From Levilactobacillus fuyuanensis (lineage in GTDB: Bacteria; Bacillota; Bacilli; Lactobacillales; Lactobacillaceae): a stretch of DNA of 36,955 nt. The notes under the pieces are model-generated. The model had not been told where the DNA came from. It was given only the letters and a program-made list of their open reading frames with translations, and did not search any database. The translations under genes and the position numbers were made by a program. Positions 6,697 through 16,186 of the stretch are shown piece after piece. Within the stretch, counting starts at the first letter, position 1, and each line of letters opens with the position of its first letter. The stretch covers positions 1 to 36,955 of the forward strand of contig NZ_RHNZ01000023.1 of the NCBI RefSeq assembly GCF_003946395.1. Reading direction: 5' to 3'.

Positions 6697-7698
6697 ATGG
6701 AAAAACAGACAGTTACGATTTATGATGTGGCACGTGAAGCGGCGGTTTCAATGGCCACCGTTTCTCGGGTTGTTAACGGCAATCCCAATGTAAAACCAGC
6801 TACGCGCAAAAAAGTTTTGGAGGTTATTGACCGACTCGACTACCGGCCAAATGCCGTTGCGCGAGGCTTAGCAAGTAAGAAGACGACGACCATCGGGGTG
6901 ATTATCCCCGACGTGACCAACGCCTACTTCTCTTCATTAGCACGGGGGATCGATGACATTGCCATGATGTACAAGTACAATATCATCCTGACTAACTCCG
7001 ATGAAAACGGCGGCAAAGAAGTTCAGGTGTTGAACACTTTGATGGCCAAGCAAGTTGATGGGATTATTTTCATGGGGAACCAAGTGACCGACGAACTCCG
7101 TGAAGAATTCCGGCGTTCAAAGGCCCCAGTTGTCTTAGCCGGTTCAGTTGACGCTGAAAAGACCCAACCTAGCGTTAACATCGACTACGTGGCGGCCGTT
7201 GCGGAAGCTGTGAAGAACCTGATCGACCACGGTAACCAAAAGATTGCCTTCGTTTCAGGTTCCATGAAGCAAGCCATCAACCATGATTACCGGTTGAAAG
7301 GTTACAAGAAAGCCTTGAAAGACGCTGGCATTGCTTACGATGACAAGTTAGTCTTTGAAACGGATTACACGTATAAAGCCGGCCAATCTTTGGAACCAGC
7401 TTTGAGCGCTGCCGGTGCTACCGCTGCCTTTGTGGGTGACGACGAACTGGCTGCCGGTGTGATGAACGGCTTGACTGACGCTGGTGTCGACGTTCCCGGT
7501 GAATTCGAAGTCATTACCAGTAATGACACGAAGTTGACGGAACTGGTTCGGCCTAAGATGAGTTCTATCACCCAGCCACTCTACGATATTGGTGCCGTAG
7601 CCATGCGGTTGTTAACTAAGTTAATGAACAACGAAAGTGTTGATGAAAACACGGTCATCTTACCTTATGGCTTGATGAAACGCAGCTCAACGAAGTAG
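6697..7698 (+). CDS. ccpA: Catabolite control protein A
   Basis: This 333-residue LacI/GalR-family regulator binds cre sites together with HPr phosphorylated on Ser46 and controls carbon metabolism genes. The N-terminal helix-turn-helix is at about 6-27 (TIYDVAREAAVSMATVSRV), followed by the hinge helix YRPNAVARGLA (49-59) and a periplasmic-binding-protein-like core beginning TIGVIIPDVTNAYF. The ATG at 6697 was chosen over an in-frame ATG at 6658: GAAAGGG is suitably placed before it, and the protein then begins MEKQTVTIYDVA as in other CcpA proteins. It is divergent from pepQ. A cre upstream suggests autoregulation, and a second cre-like palindrome controls the unknown cassette at the left of the window. 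Confidence 0.97.
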   Translation: MEKQTVTIYDVAREAAVSMATVSRVVNGNPNVKPATRKKVLEVIDRLDYRPNAVARGLASKKTTTIGVIIPDVTNAYFSSLARGIDDIAMMYKYNIILTNSDENGGKEVQVLNTLMAKQVDGIIFMGNQVTDELREEFRRSKAPVVLAGSVDAEKTQPSVNIDYVAAVAEAVKNLIDHGNQKIAFVSGSMKQAINHDYRLKGYKKALKDAGIAYDDKLVFETDYTYKAGQSLEPALSAAGATAAFVGDDELAAGVMNGLTDAGVDVPGEFEVITSNDTKLTELVRPKMSSITQPLYDIGAVAMRLLTKLMNNESVDENTVILPYGLMKRSSTK

Positions 7699-7717
7699 TT
7701 GATTGCGACAGAGGGCG

Positions 7718-7745
7718 CGAAAGGAGACTTTCGGGTCCTTTTGTT
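7718..7745 (+). terminator. Terminator of ccpA
   Basis: CGAAAG (7718-7723) and CTTTCG (7728-7733) close a GAGA tetraloop and are followed by GGTCCTTTTGTTT. The stem is short, so it is a moderate terminator. Confidence 0.55.
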
Positions 7746-8043
7746 TATGGTGAAAATAAGTTTCTAGGCAATGTTGACGGTCTCTACGTTGGTAACCGAG
7801 ACGGAGGAGAGATGTCCCCTGCATAACGGTGTGGGATGTAACCGGCAGACTATAATTGAAGGATTCGCCTAAAATTAAGGCCAGCTTAACGTTTAACCCA
7901 TATGGATGTGCTACAATGATAGGCAACTATGCACGGTGTCAGTTCGTATGCTTTTAGGGAAAGTCATTGCCAAGATAACACGTCAGGCGGACTAACCTGT
8001 GGCTGATTACTGTGCGAGATTGAACGAATTGGAGGTGGGGTTG
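7746..8043 (+). other. Intergenic region before the four-helix membrane protein
   Basis: No gene was seen. The stretch 7770-7850 contains short complementary pieces (GTCTC with GAGAC; GGT with ACC) that could form a structured RNA, but I do not recognise a riboswitch or T-box. A TATAAT occurs at 7851-7856 without a good -35. An extended -10, TGCTACAAT (7909-7917), is the best promoter candidate for the next gene. The ribosome binding site GGAGGTGGGG lies at 8031-8040. Confidence 0.4.
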
Positions 8044-8880
8044 GTGAGTGAAAATAGCCGGATGGCACGCTATCATTCAGATGAGCTGGAAGATCCGCAG
8101 CAACAACCACAGAAACCGCAACAAACGTACCAACGCCGACCTGCTTTGGCACGGTGGGTGGCTGTCTTAGTCATGCTCTTTACCCTGTCAATTGGCCTGA
8201 AGGTGACGGTCTTTAATGCCAACTACACGGCTGGTGTGGTCTCTAGATCCAATGTTGGGCAAAAGGTTATTAATCAGCTAAACAATGAGTTGGAAAGTCT
8301 GGGTGTCAGTGGGAGTCCCGTCACGTCGGGGATCGCCCAGCCGTATTTGGCACAGGGGGTCGCGCAACTCTATGGAGAAGCGTCGACGACAACTATCGAC
8401 AATACGGAACTGACAACGGCCATTAGTACGCAGGCACAGACAATGGGGGTCACGGCAACCGCCGGGATGACTACAGCGTTGGTGAAGGAAGCCAAGAAGG
8501 TTGTGCAGGCGGCCTTCAGTACGCCAGCGATGACGCAAGCGTCAGCTAAGATTCAGAAGGCCAAGACCCTTGATTTCTGGTTAATGATTGCCACAGTGTT
8601 GCTGGCAATTGTCACCGTGATGTATGCCTTCAGTGTACATCACGTTATGGCTAGTCTGGGACCAGGGTTGGCGTTGGGGGGTGTGCTGACAGGAATCGTT
8701 GGAGCAGTTGGCTATTACTTATTGCCAACGCTGATTCCTGCATCAACCGCAACCGTCACGAGTATGATCACAACGGTCGGTCGAAGTGGTATCGGTGTGA
8801 TTATCTTTGCCGGCATTACCGAGATTGTTTTGGGCTTGTTAGTTATGCTCGGTCATCGAACGTTCCGTAAAGACTTATGA
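8044..8880 (+). CDS. Unknown membrane protein with four helices
   Basis: This 278-residue protein has no function I can name. GTG at 8044 was chosen because GGAGG (8031-8035) lies 8 bases upstream; TTG at 8041 is the neighbour alternative. A Gln/Pro-rich cytoplasmic N-terminus (QQQPQKPQQTYQRR) precedes a first membrane helix (about 38-56). A Ser/Thr-rich extracellular loop of roughly 120 residues follows. Then come three helices: WLMIATVLLAIVTVMYAF, LALGGVLTGIVGAVGYYLL and IGVIIFAGITEIVLGLLVML. The arrangement of one helix, an outside domain and a three-helix bundle resembles small uncharacterised envelope proteins of lactobacilli. It stands alone, between the ccpA terminator and its own terminator. 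Confidence 0.85.
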   Translation: MSENSRMARYHSDELEDPQQQPQKPQQTYQRRPALARWVAVLVMLFTLSIGLKVTVFNANYTAGVVSRSNVGQKVINQLNNELESLGVSGSPVTSGIAQPYLAQGVAQLYGEASTTTIDNTELTTAISTQAQTMGVTATAGMTTALVKEAKKVVQAAFSTPAMTQASAKIQKAKTLDFWLMIATVLLAIVTVMYAFSVHHVMASLGPGLALGGVLTGIVGAVGYYLLPTLIPASTATVTSMITTVGRSGIGVIIFAGITEIVLGLLVMLGHRTFRKDL

Positions 8881-8897
8881 TATTAACTAATACGTAA

Positions 8898-8926
8898 GCT
8901 CGAGATGAATAATCTCGGGCTTTTTT
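8898..8926 (+). terminator. Terminator of the four-helix membrane protein gene
   Basis: A 9-bp stem (GCTCGAGAT with ATCTCGGGC, 8898-8906 and 8912-8920) around GAATA is followed by six T. Confidence 0.85.
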
Positions 8927-9021
8927 AGCGCGATTTATTAACTTGTAAAATCCAACACCCCCTGTTGACTTGATTAGCGGGTAATATCGTTAAAATAATT
9001 AACTTTTTTTGAGAAAATTGA

Positions 9022-9049
9022 TTGACCCTAACCAGCCAAACGTTATAAA
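9022..9049 (+). promoter_or_regulatory. Candidate promoter of the LPXTG protein gene
   Basis: TTGACC (9022-9027) and TATAAA (9044-9049) are spaced 16 bp. An 18-bp reading to TAAAAT is also possible. It would give a leader of about 210 nt before the ATG at 9266. Confidence 0.45.
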
Positions 9050-9129
9050 ATAAGAGAAATTATTTTAAACTATAAATCAAAGACTGGATTTGACAATTGG
9101 CTATTTAATAAGGTTGAGGGACTAACTTG

Positions 9130-9158
9130 GTTGCACAAACAAGAATTAGTTGCACAAA
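9130..9158 (+). repeat. Two 10-bp direct repeats in the leader
   Basis: GTTGCACAAA occurs at 9130-9139 and 9149-9158, 19 bp apart start to start. Its position between the promoter and the hairpins suggests a possible regulator site, but no regulator is known. Confidence 0.35.
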
Positions 9159-9198
9159 TTAAATCAGCTATTAAAATGTTGAGTTGAGAGTAAGGGTT

Positions 9199-9250
9199 CG
9201 TTACCTGAAGTTGCGAGGTAACGGCCGGGTTGGCTAGCCTGGTCTTTTTG
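9199..9250 (+). promoter_or_regulatory. Structured leader with terminator-like hairpin
   Basis: CGTTACC and GGTAACG form a 7-bp stem around TGAAGTTGCGA. Immediately after it GGCCGGG pairs with CCTGGTC (with G-U pairs) around TTGGCTAG and is followed by TTTTT. That second hairpin looks like an intrinsic terminator placed just before the ribosome binding site GAGAGGAG of the surface-protein gene. It could be an attenuator, or simply the terminator of a small upstream RNA. Confidence 0.45.
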
Positions 9251-9265
9251 AGAGGAGCAATTACC

Positions 9266-12200
9266 ATGGCGGTAAAAGAACATTACAAGATGTACAAGGA
9301 TGGGAAACACTGGGTTTTCGCTGCAATCACAGTCGCTGCAATCGGTTTGGGGACGGCAGTCGGCCAAGATACTTTAGCACATGCGGATAACACCACGACG
9401 GGGGCCGAGACGGCACAGGCAAGTGGCAATAGTGCTGACCCAAGCAGTACTGCGACGTTGCAGAAGACGGTCTCGGATACGCCGGTGTCAGCTGAAAAAA
9501 CTGACTCCGGTGACACAACGACTGATGTGACCGAAGTCAAGGGCTCTGAGAGTGGTAACTCTGGGGAGAGTGGTCACTCAGATGTGACTCCAGATGAACC
9601 AACTAGTGGCAATTCGAGCACTCAGGATGCTGGTGAGATCGCCAATAGTGATGCGTCAAACAATGACGGGGCAACCAGTGAAGATACTGGGGCGCTTCCT
9701 AATTCTAACGACGATGCTAGAAGCGGAGAAACTACCAGTGGTGACACGACGTCTGTTGGTAACCAGAACTCAGGCGGAGTTGGCCAAAATGGTAGCGGTA
9801 ACACGTCGGATTTGAAAACGTCAGATGATTCTGTGACAGGTGATACGCCGGCTGTCACTAGCACACCAGTCGTGTCTGATACCGAGACAGACATCAATGT
9901 AGGTGACACGCCTAACACGACAAGCCTTAACGTAGATGAACTTGGGGATGGTGAATCGGTGTTGCCACTGAATGTGTCCAAGTTTACTGGCAACAATGCA
10001 TTACTCAGTGCCGAAGCGTTCAGTCTCGACATGCCCGGGGAAGCTAACAGTTTAATTCGAGGGTTAAGTGCAACGGCAGCCCCTGTCGCAGATCCTAGCA
10101 ATTTGTCGCATATCATCAATGCTGATGGAACGGTTACCATTACTGGTGCGTATAGTGACGTTGGGGACACTTTAGTTATTCCGTCAACTATTGTTGTTGG
10201 CGATAAGGTACTGAATGTTACTGGTATTGGACAGGGATTCAGTTCTGTTTATCACAATACAGATAATTTAAAAACGTTAATTATTGAAAATGGCATCACG
10301 TCCATTGCAGATAACGCCTTCTCCTATCTCAAAAACTTAACGACCATTGATCTGAGCCAAAATCAGACGTTACAAACCATTGGGAAACAGGCCTTCGTCG
10401 ACGATGGGGTAACTACGTTGGTGCTACCAGACAGCGTGACGACAATCGGTGATCAGGCCTTTGAAAGCAATCCGTTATCTAGCGTGACTTTTTCTAAGAA
10501 CCTGCAATCCATCGGTAGTGAGGCTTTTGAATATGATCCACTGACCACTGTTGACCTGAGTAATAGTACTGCATTGACGTCGATTGGAGACAACGCCTTC
10601 TATGGCACGCATATCGCGTCACTCTCACTACCGACCAGTCTGCAAACTATTGGCGCAAAGGCCTTTGCCTCCATTGCTGCATTGACGAGCGTTACGATTC
10701 CGTCTGGTGTGACGTCAATCGGGGACAGTGCCTTTATTCAGGATAGCAATCTGGCTACCTTGACCTTTGCAGCGGGCAGCCAACTTCAGACGATCGGTGA
10801 GAATGCGTTCACCTATGACGGTTTGACTAGCTTAGATTTGCCGGAAAGTCTGGTCACTATTAAGGATGGCGCTTTCTCAGCCAACACGCAACTGACGTCG
10901 TTAAATTTTGCGGCGAATGGCAATCTGACGACAATCGGGGCCCACGCGTTTGAAAATGACAATGGCTTAACGACCCTAACACTACCAGCTAGTCTGACGA
11001 CACTGGGGGACTTTGCGTTCAGTACGGCTCATAACTTAAGCTCAGTAACCTTTGCCGATGGGACGCAACCCGTGACGATCGGTAACAGTGCCTTTATCTA
11101 TGATACGAAATTAACCAGTGTGACGTTGCCGGCTAACCTGACCGCAATTGGTGCACAGGCCTTCTTGTCCAACACGAGTCTGCCTATCATCATCCTGCCA
11201 GCTAACTTGGTCAGCATTGGGGCTAATGCCTTCACCTATGATCAAGCTCTTCAGACTGTTGATATGACTGGAGCCACGAGCTTAACGACGATTGGCAACG
11301 GGGCCTTCGAATACGCTGGCTTGACCGGAGAATTAACGTTACCAACAAACCTGACGACGATTGGCAATTTGGCATTTGCTGCTAACAATTTAACCGGAGT
11401 GGCATTGAATGAAAATCTTCAAACGGTTGGCGACAGTGCCTTTATCTACAACAATTTGACGGGATCGGTGGTCTTCCCAGCAACTTTGACGTCGATCGGT
11501 CAGATGGCCTTCTATGGGAATCAGCTGACGGGGGTTAGCTTGCCAACGACGGTTAGTCAAGTGGGCGCGAACGCCTTTAGTTACAATCAAATCACCAGTT
11601 TGAGTGCTGGCGCTGGGACTTCTAGTCTGGCATTGAATCAGAATGCTTATTACTTTGTTGGTAAGCAACCGACTGTTTCGCTGTCTGACCTCTTCACCGT
11701 AGCACTCGGTGACAAGGCCATTACGAGTGCTAATATTAGTAATCTGACGGCGGGCGTCACCCTCAACAGTGATGGGACGTTCGATGTGCCGGCCGGCGTC
11801 GATCAGTTTACGTTTAACTGGTCCGTGAGCGATAACGGCACCACCTACACCGGGCAGTATCAAGTTGTGATGGATAATCCAGACATTAAAGTGCATAACT
11901 CCACCGTCTTTTACGGGGATAATTGGACACCAGGAGACAATCTGGTGAGTGCCATTACACCGGGCAATGACGAACTTACTATTGATGATTTGACCGTTAA
12001 GATCAATGAGTTAGATGCAAACGGCAAGGTTGTTGTCGATGCCGATGGCAATCCGGTAGTCGTTGCGGCTGGTGATGTGACGAATAAACCTGGAACTTAC
12101 CAAGTCACGTATAGCTATGGGAGTAGTTCGGCCGTGGCACTGGTGACCGTAGAAAAGCGGACTGCGACTTACACGGTTAGCGGGAATCAGACGACAACCT

Positions 12201-13651
12201 ATAATGGGGAAGTGCCAACGCTGGATATGGCTAACTTCAACGCCGAACTGAGTAATGATCTACCGTACACGCTTAAGGATGGTGACCTCACGCTCGCTTA
12301 TACAGACGCTAATGGCAAGCAGGTCCTTTTGACCGACGACAACGCCGCGGACTTTGTCAACGCCGGTACCTACGATGTGGTGGTTAATCCAGCCGCCTGG
12401 GATCGGTTGGTTGCAGAAACGCCGGCCGTTTCCAACTATGATTGGACCGGGTCCAAGTCAATTGCGACACTGACGATTGCACCAGCCGAATTGACTATCA
12501 GTGTGGCTAATCAGTCGATGGTTTATGGCGATGATGAACCCCAGGCTAAAGTGACCATTAAGGATGCTGCCGGCAATGATATCAGTGATTCTGGTATCAC
12601 GGTGACACGGGATGCTGGCACTAATGCTGGAATTTACAGCTACAAGCTGGATACGTCGAAAATGAGTGAAAATTACACGATTGCCGGCAGTCCAGAGCTA
12701 GGTGCATTAACGATTGAGAAGGCGCCGCTGACGGTTACTGTGGCCGACCAAACTATGGCTGCGGGGACGCAGGAACCTGCTGCTAACGTCACTATCGTTG
12801 ATAGTAAAGGCAATCCAGTCACAGATTCTGGTATCACGGTGACACGGACTGCCGGGACGACTGCTGGCATTTATGCTTATCTCTTGAATACGGATGCGCT
12901 CAACGCCAACTATCAAGTGGCCAGTGCAACGGTTGGGTCACTGACGATTACGGCAGTTCCAGCTACCGTGACTGGGAGTAACTATACCATGACCGTGGGG
13001 GATGCAGCGCCGACGGTTGGTGATTTCAAGGCGGCGGCCACGGATACCAATGGCCAGGCGGTTGACAGTAGTGCGATTACTTTGGATTTGGGGATGGCCG
13101 ATTTGACCACGCCTGGGACCTATCAGGTTACCTTACGCTATGGTGATGATGCAACGGCTACGGTTCTACTGACGGTTGTGGCAAAGACGACGGGTGGCGG
13201 AGATGGTGATGGTGGAAATACTGGCGGCGGTACGGGTCCCGTTGACCCGACGGACCCAGTGGACCCCACCGATCCAACTGATCCGACCGACCCAAGCAAG
13301 CCGACTGATCCCGATGAGCCTGACCACGAAGTCATCAGTGATGGTGGTACGGGGGCGACGGTCAAACCGGGCATCGATATCAGCCTCAAGAATCCAACGA
13401 CAGCTCCGGGTAAGTATGTGACGAGTGGTGCCGGGGCTCACATCAAGGGATCACAGTTAGGCATGAACCAGGTTACGCCAATCAAGTCTACGCAGGTGAA
13501 CCTGCAGGCCAAGGGCGATGACAACCAGACAGATACAGCTCAAACGACGTTGCCACAGACTAATGAAGCGACGACACCATGGTGGTCCGCTCTGGGCCTC
13601 CTGGTGGGTGGTTTAAGCCTGTTCGGGTATCGCAAGAAGCGTCACAATTAA
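9266..13651 (+). CDS. LPXTG surface protein with BspA-type LRRs
   Basis: This 1461-residue cell-wall-anchored protein is adhesin-like. It starts with the KxYKxGKxW signal peptide (KMYKDGKHW at 8-16, hydrophobic core 17-32, likely cleavage near 40). Residues 40-230 are a Ser/Thr/Asp/Gly-rich stalk. About 19 BspA-type leucine-rich repeats follow (roughly 300-790), each with an IGxxAF-like core such as TIGDQAF, SIGDNAF and TIGENAF. After them come MBG-like beta modules (LTISVANQSMVYGDDEPQAK and similar, about 960-1300), a PTDPVDPTDPTDP-type linker, and the sortase signal LPQTN (1429-1433) with a hydrophobic helix and RKKRHN tail. ATG 9266 has GAGAGGAG upstream. BspA-type repeats are linked to adhesion in other bacteria; the ligand here is unknown. 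It is transcribed alone, between a structured leader and a strong terminator. Confidence 0.92.
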   Translation: MAVKEHYKMYKDGKHWVFAAITVAAIGLGTAVGQDTLAHADNTTTGAETAQASGNSADPSSTATLQKTVSDTPVSAEKTDSGDTTTDVTEVKGSESGNSGESGHSDVTPDEPTSGNSSTQDAGEIANSDASNNDGATSEDTGALPNSNDDARSGETTSGDTTSVGNQNSGGVGQNGSGNTSDLKTSDDSVTGDTPAVTSTPVVSDTETDINVGDTPNTTSLNVDELGDGESVLPLNVSKFTGNNALLSAEAFSLDMPGEANSLIRGLSATAAPVADPSNLSHIINADGTVTITGAYSDVGDTLVIPSTIVVGDKVLNVTGIGQGFSSVYHNTDNLKTLIIENGITSIADNAFSYLKNLTTIDLSQNQTLQTIGKQAFVDDGVTTLVLPDSVTTIGDQAFESNPLSSVTFSKNLQSIGSEAFEYDPLTTVDLSNSTALTSIGDNAFYGTHIASLSLPTSLQTIGAKAFASIAALTSVTIPSGVTSIGDSAFIQDSNLATLTFAAGSQLQTIGENAFTYDGLTSLDLPESLVTIKDGAFSANTQLTSLNFAANGNLTTIGAHAFENDNGLTTLTLPASLTTLGDFAFSTAHNLSSVTFADGTQPVTIGNSAFIYDTKLTSVTLPANLTAIGAQAFLSNTSLPIIILPANLVSIGANAFTYDQALQTVDMTGATSLTTIGNGAFEYAGLTGELTLPTNLTTIGNLAFAANNLTGVALNENLQTVGDSAFIYNNLTGSVVFPATLTSIGQMAFYGNQLTGVSLPTTVSQVGANAFSYNQITSLSAGAGTSSLALNQNAYYFVGKQPTVSLSDLFTVALGDKAITSANISNLTAGVTLNSDGTFDVPAGVDQFTFNWSVSDNGTTYTGQYQVVMDNPDIKVHNSTVFYGDNWTPGDNLVSAITPGNDELTIDDLTVKINELDANGKVVVDADGNPVVVAAGDVTNKPGTYQVTYSYGSSSAVALVTVEKRTATYTVSGNQTTTYNGEVPTLDMANFNAELSNDLPYTLKDGDLTLAYTDANGKQVLLTDDNAADFVNAGTYDVVVNPAAWDRLVAETPAVSNYDWTGSKSIATLTIAPAELTISVANQSMVYGDDEPQAKVTIKDAAGNDISDSGITVTRDAGTNAGIYSYKLDTSKMSENYTIAGSPELGALTIEKAPLTVTVADQTMAAGTQEPAANVTIVDSKGNPVTDSGITVTRTAGTTAGIYAYLLNTDALNANYQVASATVGSLTITAVPATVTGSNYTMTVGDAAPTVGDFKAAATDTNGQAVDSSAITLDLGMADLTTPGTYQVTLRYGDDATATVLLTVVAKTTGGGDGDGGNTGGGTGPVDPTDPVDPTDPTDPTDPSKPTDPDEPDHEVISDGGTGATVKPGIDISLKNPTTAPGKYVTSGAGAHIKGSQLGMNQVTPIKSTQVNLQAKGDDNQTDTAQTTLPQTNEATTPWWSALGLLVGGLSLFGYRKKRHN
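12586..12850 (+). repeat. Tandem MBG-like module duplication, 240-bp period
   Basis: Within the surface-protein gene a run of about 24 identical bases, encoding DSGITVTR, recurs exactly 240 bp later (about 12588 and 12828). The flanking protein is also alike: an IAPAELTISVANQ-type start followed by GTNAGIYSYKLDT and GTTAGIYAYLLNT. It is an 80-residue module present twice, with diverged copies before and after. Confidence 0.75.
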
Positions 13652-13661
13652 ACGCAATGAG

Positions 13662-13702
13662 AAGAAACCTCAGCCGGTATATTTACGGTTGAGGTTTCTT
13701 TA
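13662..13702 (+). terminator. Terminator of the LPXTG protein gene
   Basis: A 15-bp stem (13662-13676 with 13686-13700, one G-T pair) around a 9-base AT-rich loop. The 3' arm ends in T-rich sequence (TTTCTTTA). No gene or other element was seen in 13703-13845. Confidence 0.8.
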
Positions 13703-13845
13703 CGGTCTGGCTTTTTTAAGGTTATAAGGTTTCTCTCATGCTAAAGAAAGTTATCACGATTTTGTCTAAAGCCTTTATTAAAATTGCCCGAATCATGCGA
13801 CAAAATCCTCCAGAATTACATTAGTAAAGAGTAGGGGACTAAAAA

Positions 13846-13875
13846 GGAGGTCAGCTCACTGATGAGCTGACCTCC
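13846..13875 (-). terminator. Terminator of the glnQ operon
   Basis: Perfect 13-bp arms (GGAGGTCAGCTCA and its complement) flank a 4-base loop, followed on the minus strand by TTTTT. Confidence 0.9.
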
Positions 13876-13913
13876 CGCGACGCCTAAGCATTTTGAGTTT
13901 TAAAGTAACTGGA

Positions 13914-14654
13914 TTACATCAGGATCTTGGAGAGGAAGTCTTGCGCCCGTTCAGTCTGTGGGTTGCTGAAGAATTCTTCTGGTGTGTTGTTTTCCTGAAT
14001 GTAGCCATCGGCCATGAACCAGACGCGGTCGGCCACGGACTTGGCAAATCCCATTTCGTGGGTAACCACGACCATCGTCATCCCTTGTTGGGCCAGGTCT
14101 TGCATAACGTTCAGAACTTCACCGACCATTTCAGGGTCCAAAGCAGACGTTGGTTCATCGAACAACATGACCTTGGGATCCATGGCGAGGGCCCGAGCAA
14201 TCGCAACCCGTTGTGCCTGACCACCGGATAGGCTGGAAGGGAAGGCGTCGGCATGGTCATCCAAGTTGACTTGTTGGAGGAGTTCGTGGGCGCGCTTCGT
14301 CGCGTCGGCATCACTCACGTTCTTGACCTTCATGGGGGCCAGCTTGATGTTTTCTAAGACGGTCATGTTTGGGAAGAGGTTGAAGTTTTGGAATACCATC
14401 CCCATCTGTTCCCGTAAGGTGTTGACCTTCTTGGTGTCCAGAGTCGTCAGGTTTTGACCATCGAAGTCGACCTCACCACTCGTTGGGGTTTCCAACAAGT
14501 TGAGGCACCGCAGGAAGGTACTCTTCCCACCACCGGAAGGACCGATGACGACGATCACTTGACCGGGATTGACTTGTTCTGAAATGTTCTTTAGAACTTG
14601 GTTATCGCCGAAGTTCTTGGCGAGGTCCTTGACCTCAATAATTGGTTTAGTCAT
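13914..14654 (-). CDS. glnQ: Glutamine-type amino acid ABC transporter ATPase
   Basis: This 246-residue ATPase powers uptake of polar amino acids by the adjacent binding-protein/permease fusion. The Walker A is GPSGGGKS (38-45), the Q-loop glutamine is Q89 ([10 protein letters not shown]), the ABC signature is LSGGQ (142-146), Walker B is [12 protein letters not shown] (162-173), and the switch histidine is H199 (VVVTHEM). The length is normal. The ATG lies inside the end of the upstream gene (8-bp overlap, ATGACTAA), with GGAAG as ribosome binding site, so translation is coupled. Sequence style places it with the GlnQ/HisP/ArtP subfamily. Glutamine is the likeliest substrate, but the ATPase does not decide it. 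Confidence 0.93.
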   Translation of the reverse strand: MTKPIIEVKDLAKNFGDNQVLKNISEQVNPGQVIVVIGPSGGGKSTFLRCLNLLETPTSGEVDFDGQNLTTLDTKKVNTLREQMGMVFQNFNLFPNMTVLENIKLAPMKVKNVSDADATKRAHELLQQVNLDDHADAFPSSLSGGQAQRVAIARALAMDPKVMLFDEPTSALDPEMVGEVLNVMQDLAQQGMTMVVVTHEMGFAKSVADRVWFMADGYIQENNTPEEFFSNPQTERAQDFLSKILM

Positions 14655-16122
14655 GTTGCATCTTCCTTTCGAAGTGGTTTAAGATCCGTGAGGCGGTAAA
14701 GGTCATGATGAAGTAGAGAACCATGATGACAGCGATTGGCGCTACCCCTCTGTAGGTGTCGGACCGCACGATGTTGCTTTGGAAGATCAGTTCGGAGACC
14801 CCAATGATGGAAACAATGGAACTATCCTTGATCAAGGTGATAAATTCGTTCCCTAATGATGGCCAGATGTTCTTCAAGGCTTGTGGTAAGACGACATAAC
14901 GCAGGGTGTAACCCTTGGTCATCCCCAGGCTCCGGGCAGCTTCAGTTTGGCCTTTATCCACGGAGTTGATCCCCCCACGAATGTATTCGGCGATGTAGGC
15001 CCCAGAGTTCAGTGAAATGGCAATAATCCCGGAAGTTAATGCGGGGAGGTTAACGATGAGTCCTAGGCCGAAGTAAACGAACATAACTTGGACCATCATA
15101 GGCGTGCCCCGAATGAATTCGACGTAGGCCGTTGCTAACCACCGTAAGGCAGTGGCGAAGACGCCACCTTGTGCCATCCGTGCGAGGGATAGGAGTACCC
15201 CGAGAATGAACCCGAAGAAGACGGAACATACGGTGATGATCAACGTGTATTCGATCCCTTTAAGGAAGGCCTTCCAGTAGTGGAGCATGCTAGTGTTGAC
15301 GGTGTTGGTCTTTAAGTATTTCCCGGCAGCGGGGAGGTAATCCTTGTTGACGAGGTTTTGCTTTCTAATCTGATCGACGGACTTGTTGGCTGCGGCGACC
15401 AGGGAAGTAGAGCCCTTGGCAAACGCAACGGAAGCGCTGGTATCGGAAGCACTCAAATTAAATTTACTTGGAATCATGGCTAATTCTTTGTTGTTAGCGA
15501 CGTAAGCTTGGGCGGATGGCTTTTCCATCGCAACCCCTTGGAGCTTGTGGCTCTGTAATCCTAGGATCAAGTCGGAAACGGAAGTCATCCCTTTGACGGT
15601 CGTGCCGCTAGTTTGTTTCTTGGATTCGGTGTACATGGTAGAACCGGTTTGGGCCCCAATGGTTTTGCCCACGAAGGAATCCTTATCTTTATAGATACCT
15701 TTGTCACTCTTGTTGATGACGATGCTGTACCCACCTTGGTAGTAGGTATGAGTGAAGTCGACGTTCTTCCGCCGGGCTGGCGTTGGGTTCATCCCGGAGA
15801 TGACCATGTCGACCTTACCGGTTTGCAAGGCAACTAATAGGGAATCAAAGGACATGGACTTCACAACTAACTTGACGCCTAAGTCCTTAGCAATCTTCTT
15901 CCCGACGGCAACGTCCATGCCGACGACTTGACTCTTGCCGTGAACAGTTGCTTGGAACTCATAGGGTGGGTAGTCGGGGGAAGTTCCCATGACTAACTTT
16001 CCACTCTTCTGAACCTGGGCCAGCGAATCATCGGTGGCGGCTTGTGCCGTTGTCGTGGTGGCGGTCCATCCGGCAACGAGCGCCATCACCAATGCGATGG
16101 CCATAATTAATTTATTTTTCAT
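14647..16122 (-). CDS. glnP: Glutamine-type ABC transporter, fused binding protein and permease
   Basis: This 491-residue fusion combines both remaining parts of the transporter. Residues 1-28 are a signal peptide/anchor without a lipobox. Residues about 33-265 form a family-3 solute-binding domain ([15 protein letters not shown] at the start, then [19 protein letters not shown]). Residues 275-488 are the membrane permease, with the family signatures [18 protein letters not shown] and the EAA loop [17 protein letters not shown] (394-410) that contacts the ATPase. Such fusions are normal in lactic acid bacteria (GlnP type). It is the first gene of a two-gene operon with glnQ. The promoter at 16158-16186 is near consensus. 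The binding-site residues were not analysed, so the exact amino acid is open. Confidence 0.92.
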   Translation of the reverse strand: MKNKLIMAIALVMALVAGWTATTTTAQAATDDSLAQVQKSGKLVMGTSPDYPPYEFQATVHGKSQVVGMDVAVGKKIAKDLGVKLVVKSMSFDSLLVALQTGKVDMVISGMNPTPARRKNVDFTHTYYQGGYSIVINKSDKGIYKDKDSFVGKTIGAQTGSTMYTESKKQTSGTTVKGMTSVSDLILGLQSHKLQGVAMEKPSAQAYVANNKELAMIPSKFNLSASDTSASVAFAKGSTSLVAAANKSVDQIRKQNLVNKDYLPAAGKYLKTNTVNTSMLHYWKAFLKGIEYTLIITVCSVFFGFILGVLLSLARMAQGGVFATALRWLATAYVEFIRGTPMMVQVMFVYFGLGLIVNLPALTSGIIAISLNSGAYIAEYIRGGINSVDKGQTEAARSLGMTKGYTLRYVVLPQALKNIWPSLGNEFITLIKDSSIVSIIGVSELIFQSNIVRSDTYRGVAPIAVIMVLYFIMTFTASRILNHFERKMQHD

Positions 16123-16157
16123 AATGGCTTGCTCCTCTATATGTGATGATGTATTTG

Positions 16158-16186
16158 AGTATAGCCGGCTTCGTTTATTTATGCAA
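16158..16186 (-). promoter_or_regulatory. Promoter of the glnP-glnQ operon
   Basis: On the minus strand TTGCAT (16181-16186), a 17-bp spacer and TATACT (16158-16163) lie about 36 bases before the ATG. The ribosome binding site is GAGGAGC. Confidence 0.75.

Noticed and set aside
7746-7900. Possible riboswitch or T-box between ccpA and the membrane protein gene
   Set aside because: The conserved T-box sequence and known aptamer cores are absent; only short complementary pieces were seen.
9622-10170. 182-residue open frame on the minus strand inside the surface-protein gene
   Set aside because: Opposite-strand shadow of a biased Ser/Thr/Asp-rich coding region, with no ribosome binding site or recognisable domain.
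11390-11896. 168-residue minus-strand open frame within the LRR region
   Set aside because: Antisense shadow of repeats; composition and motifs are not protein-like.
13232-13320. Short-period repeat that could look like a satellite or CRISPR-like array
   Set aside because: It encodes the PTDP-type linker of the LPXTG protein in frame; there are no spacers or cas genes.
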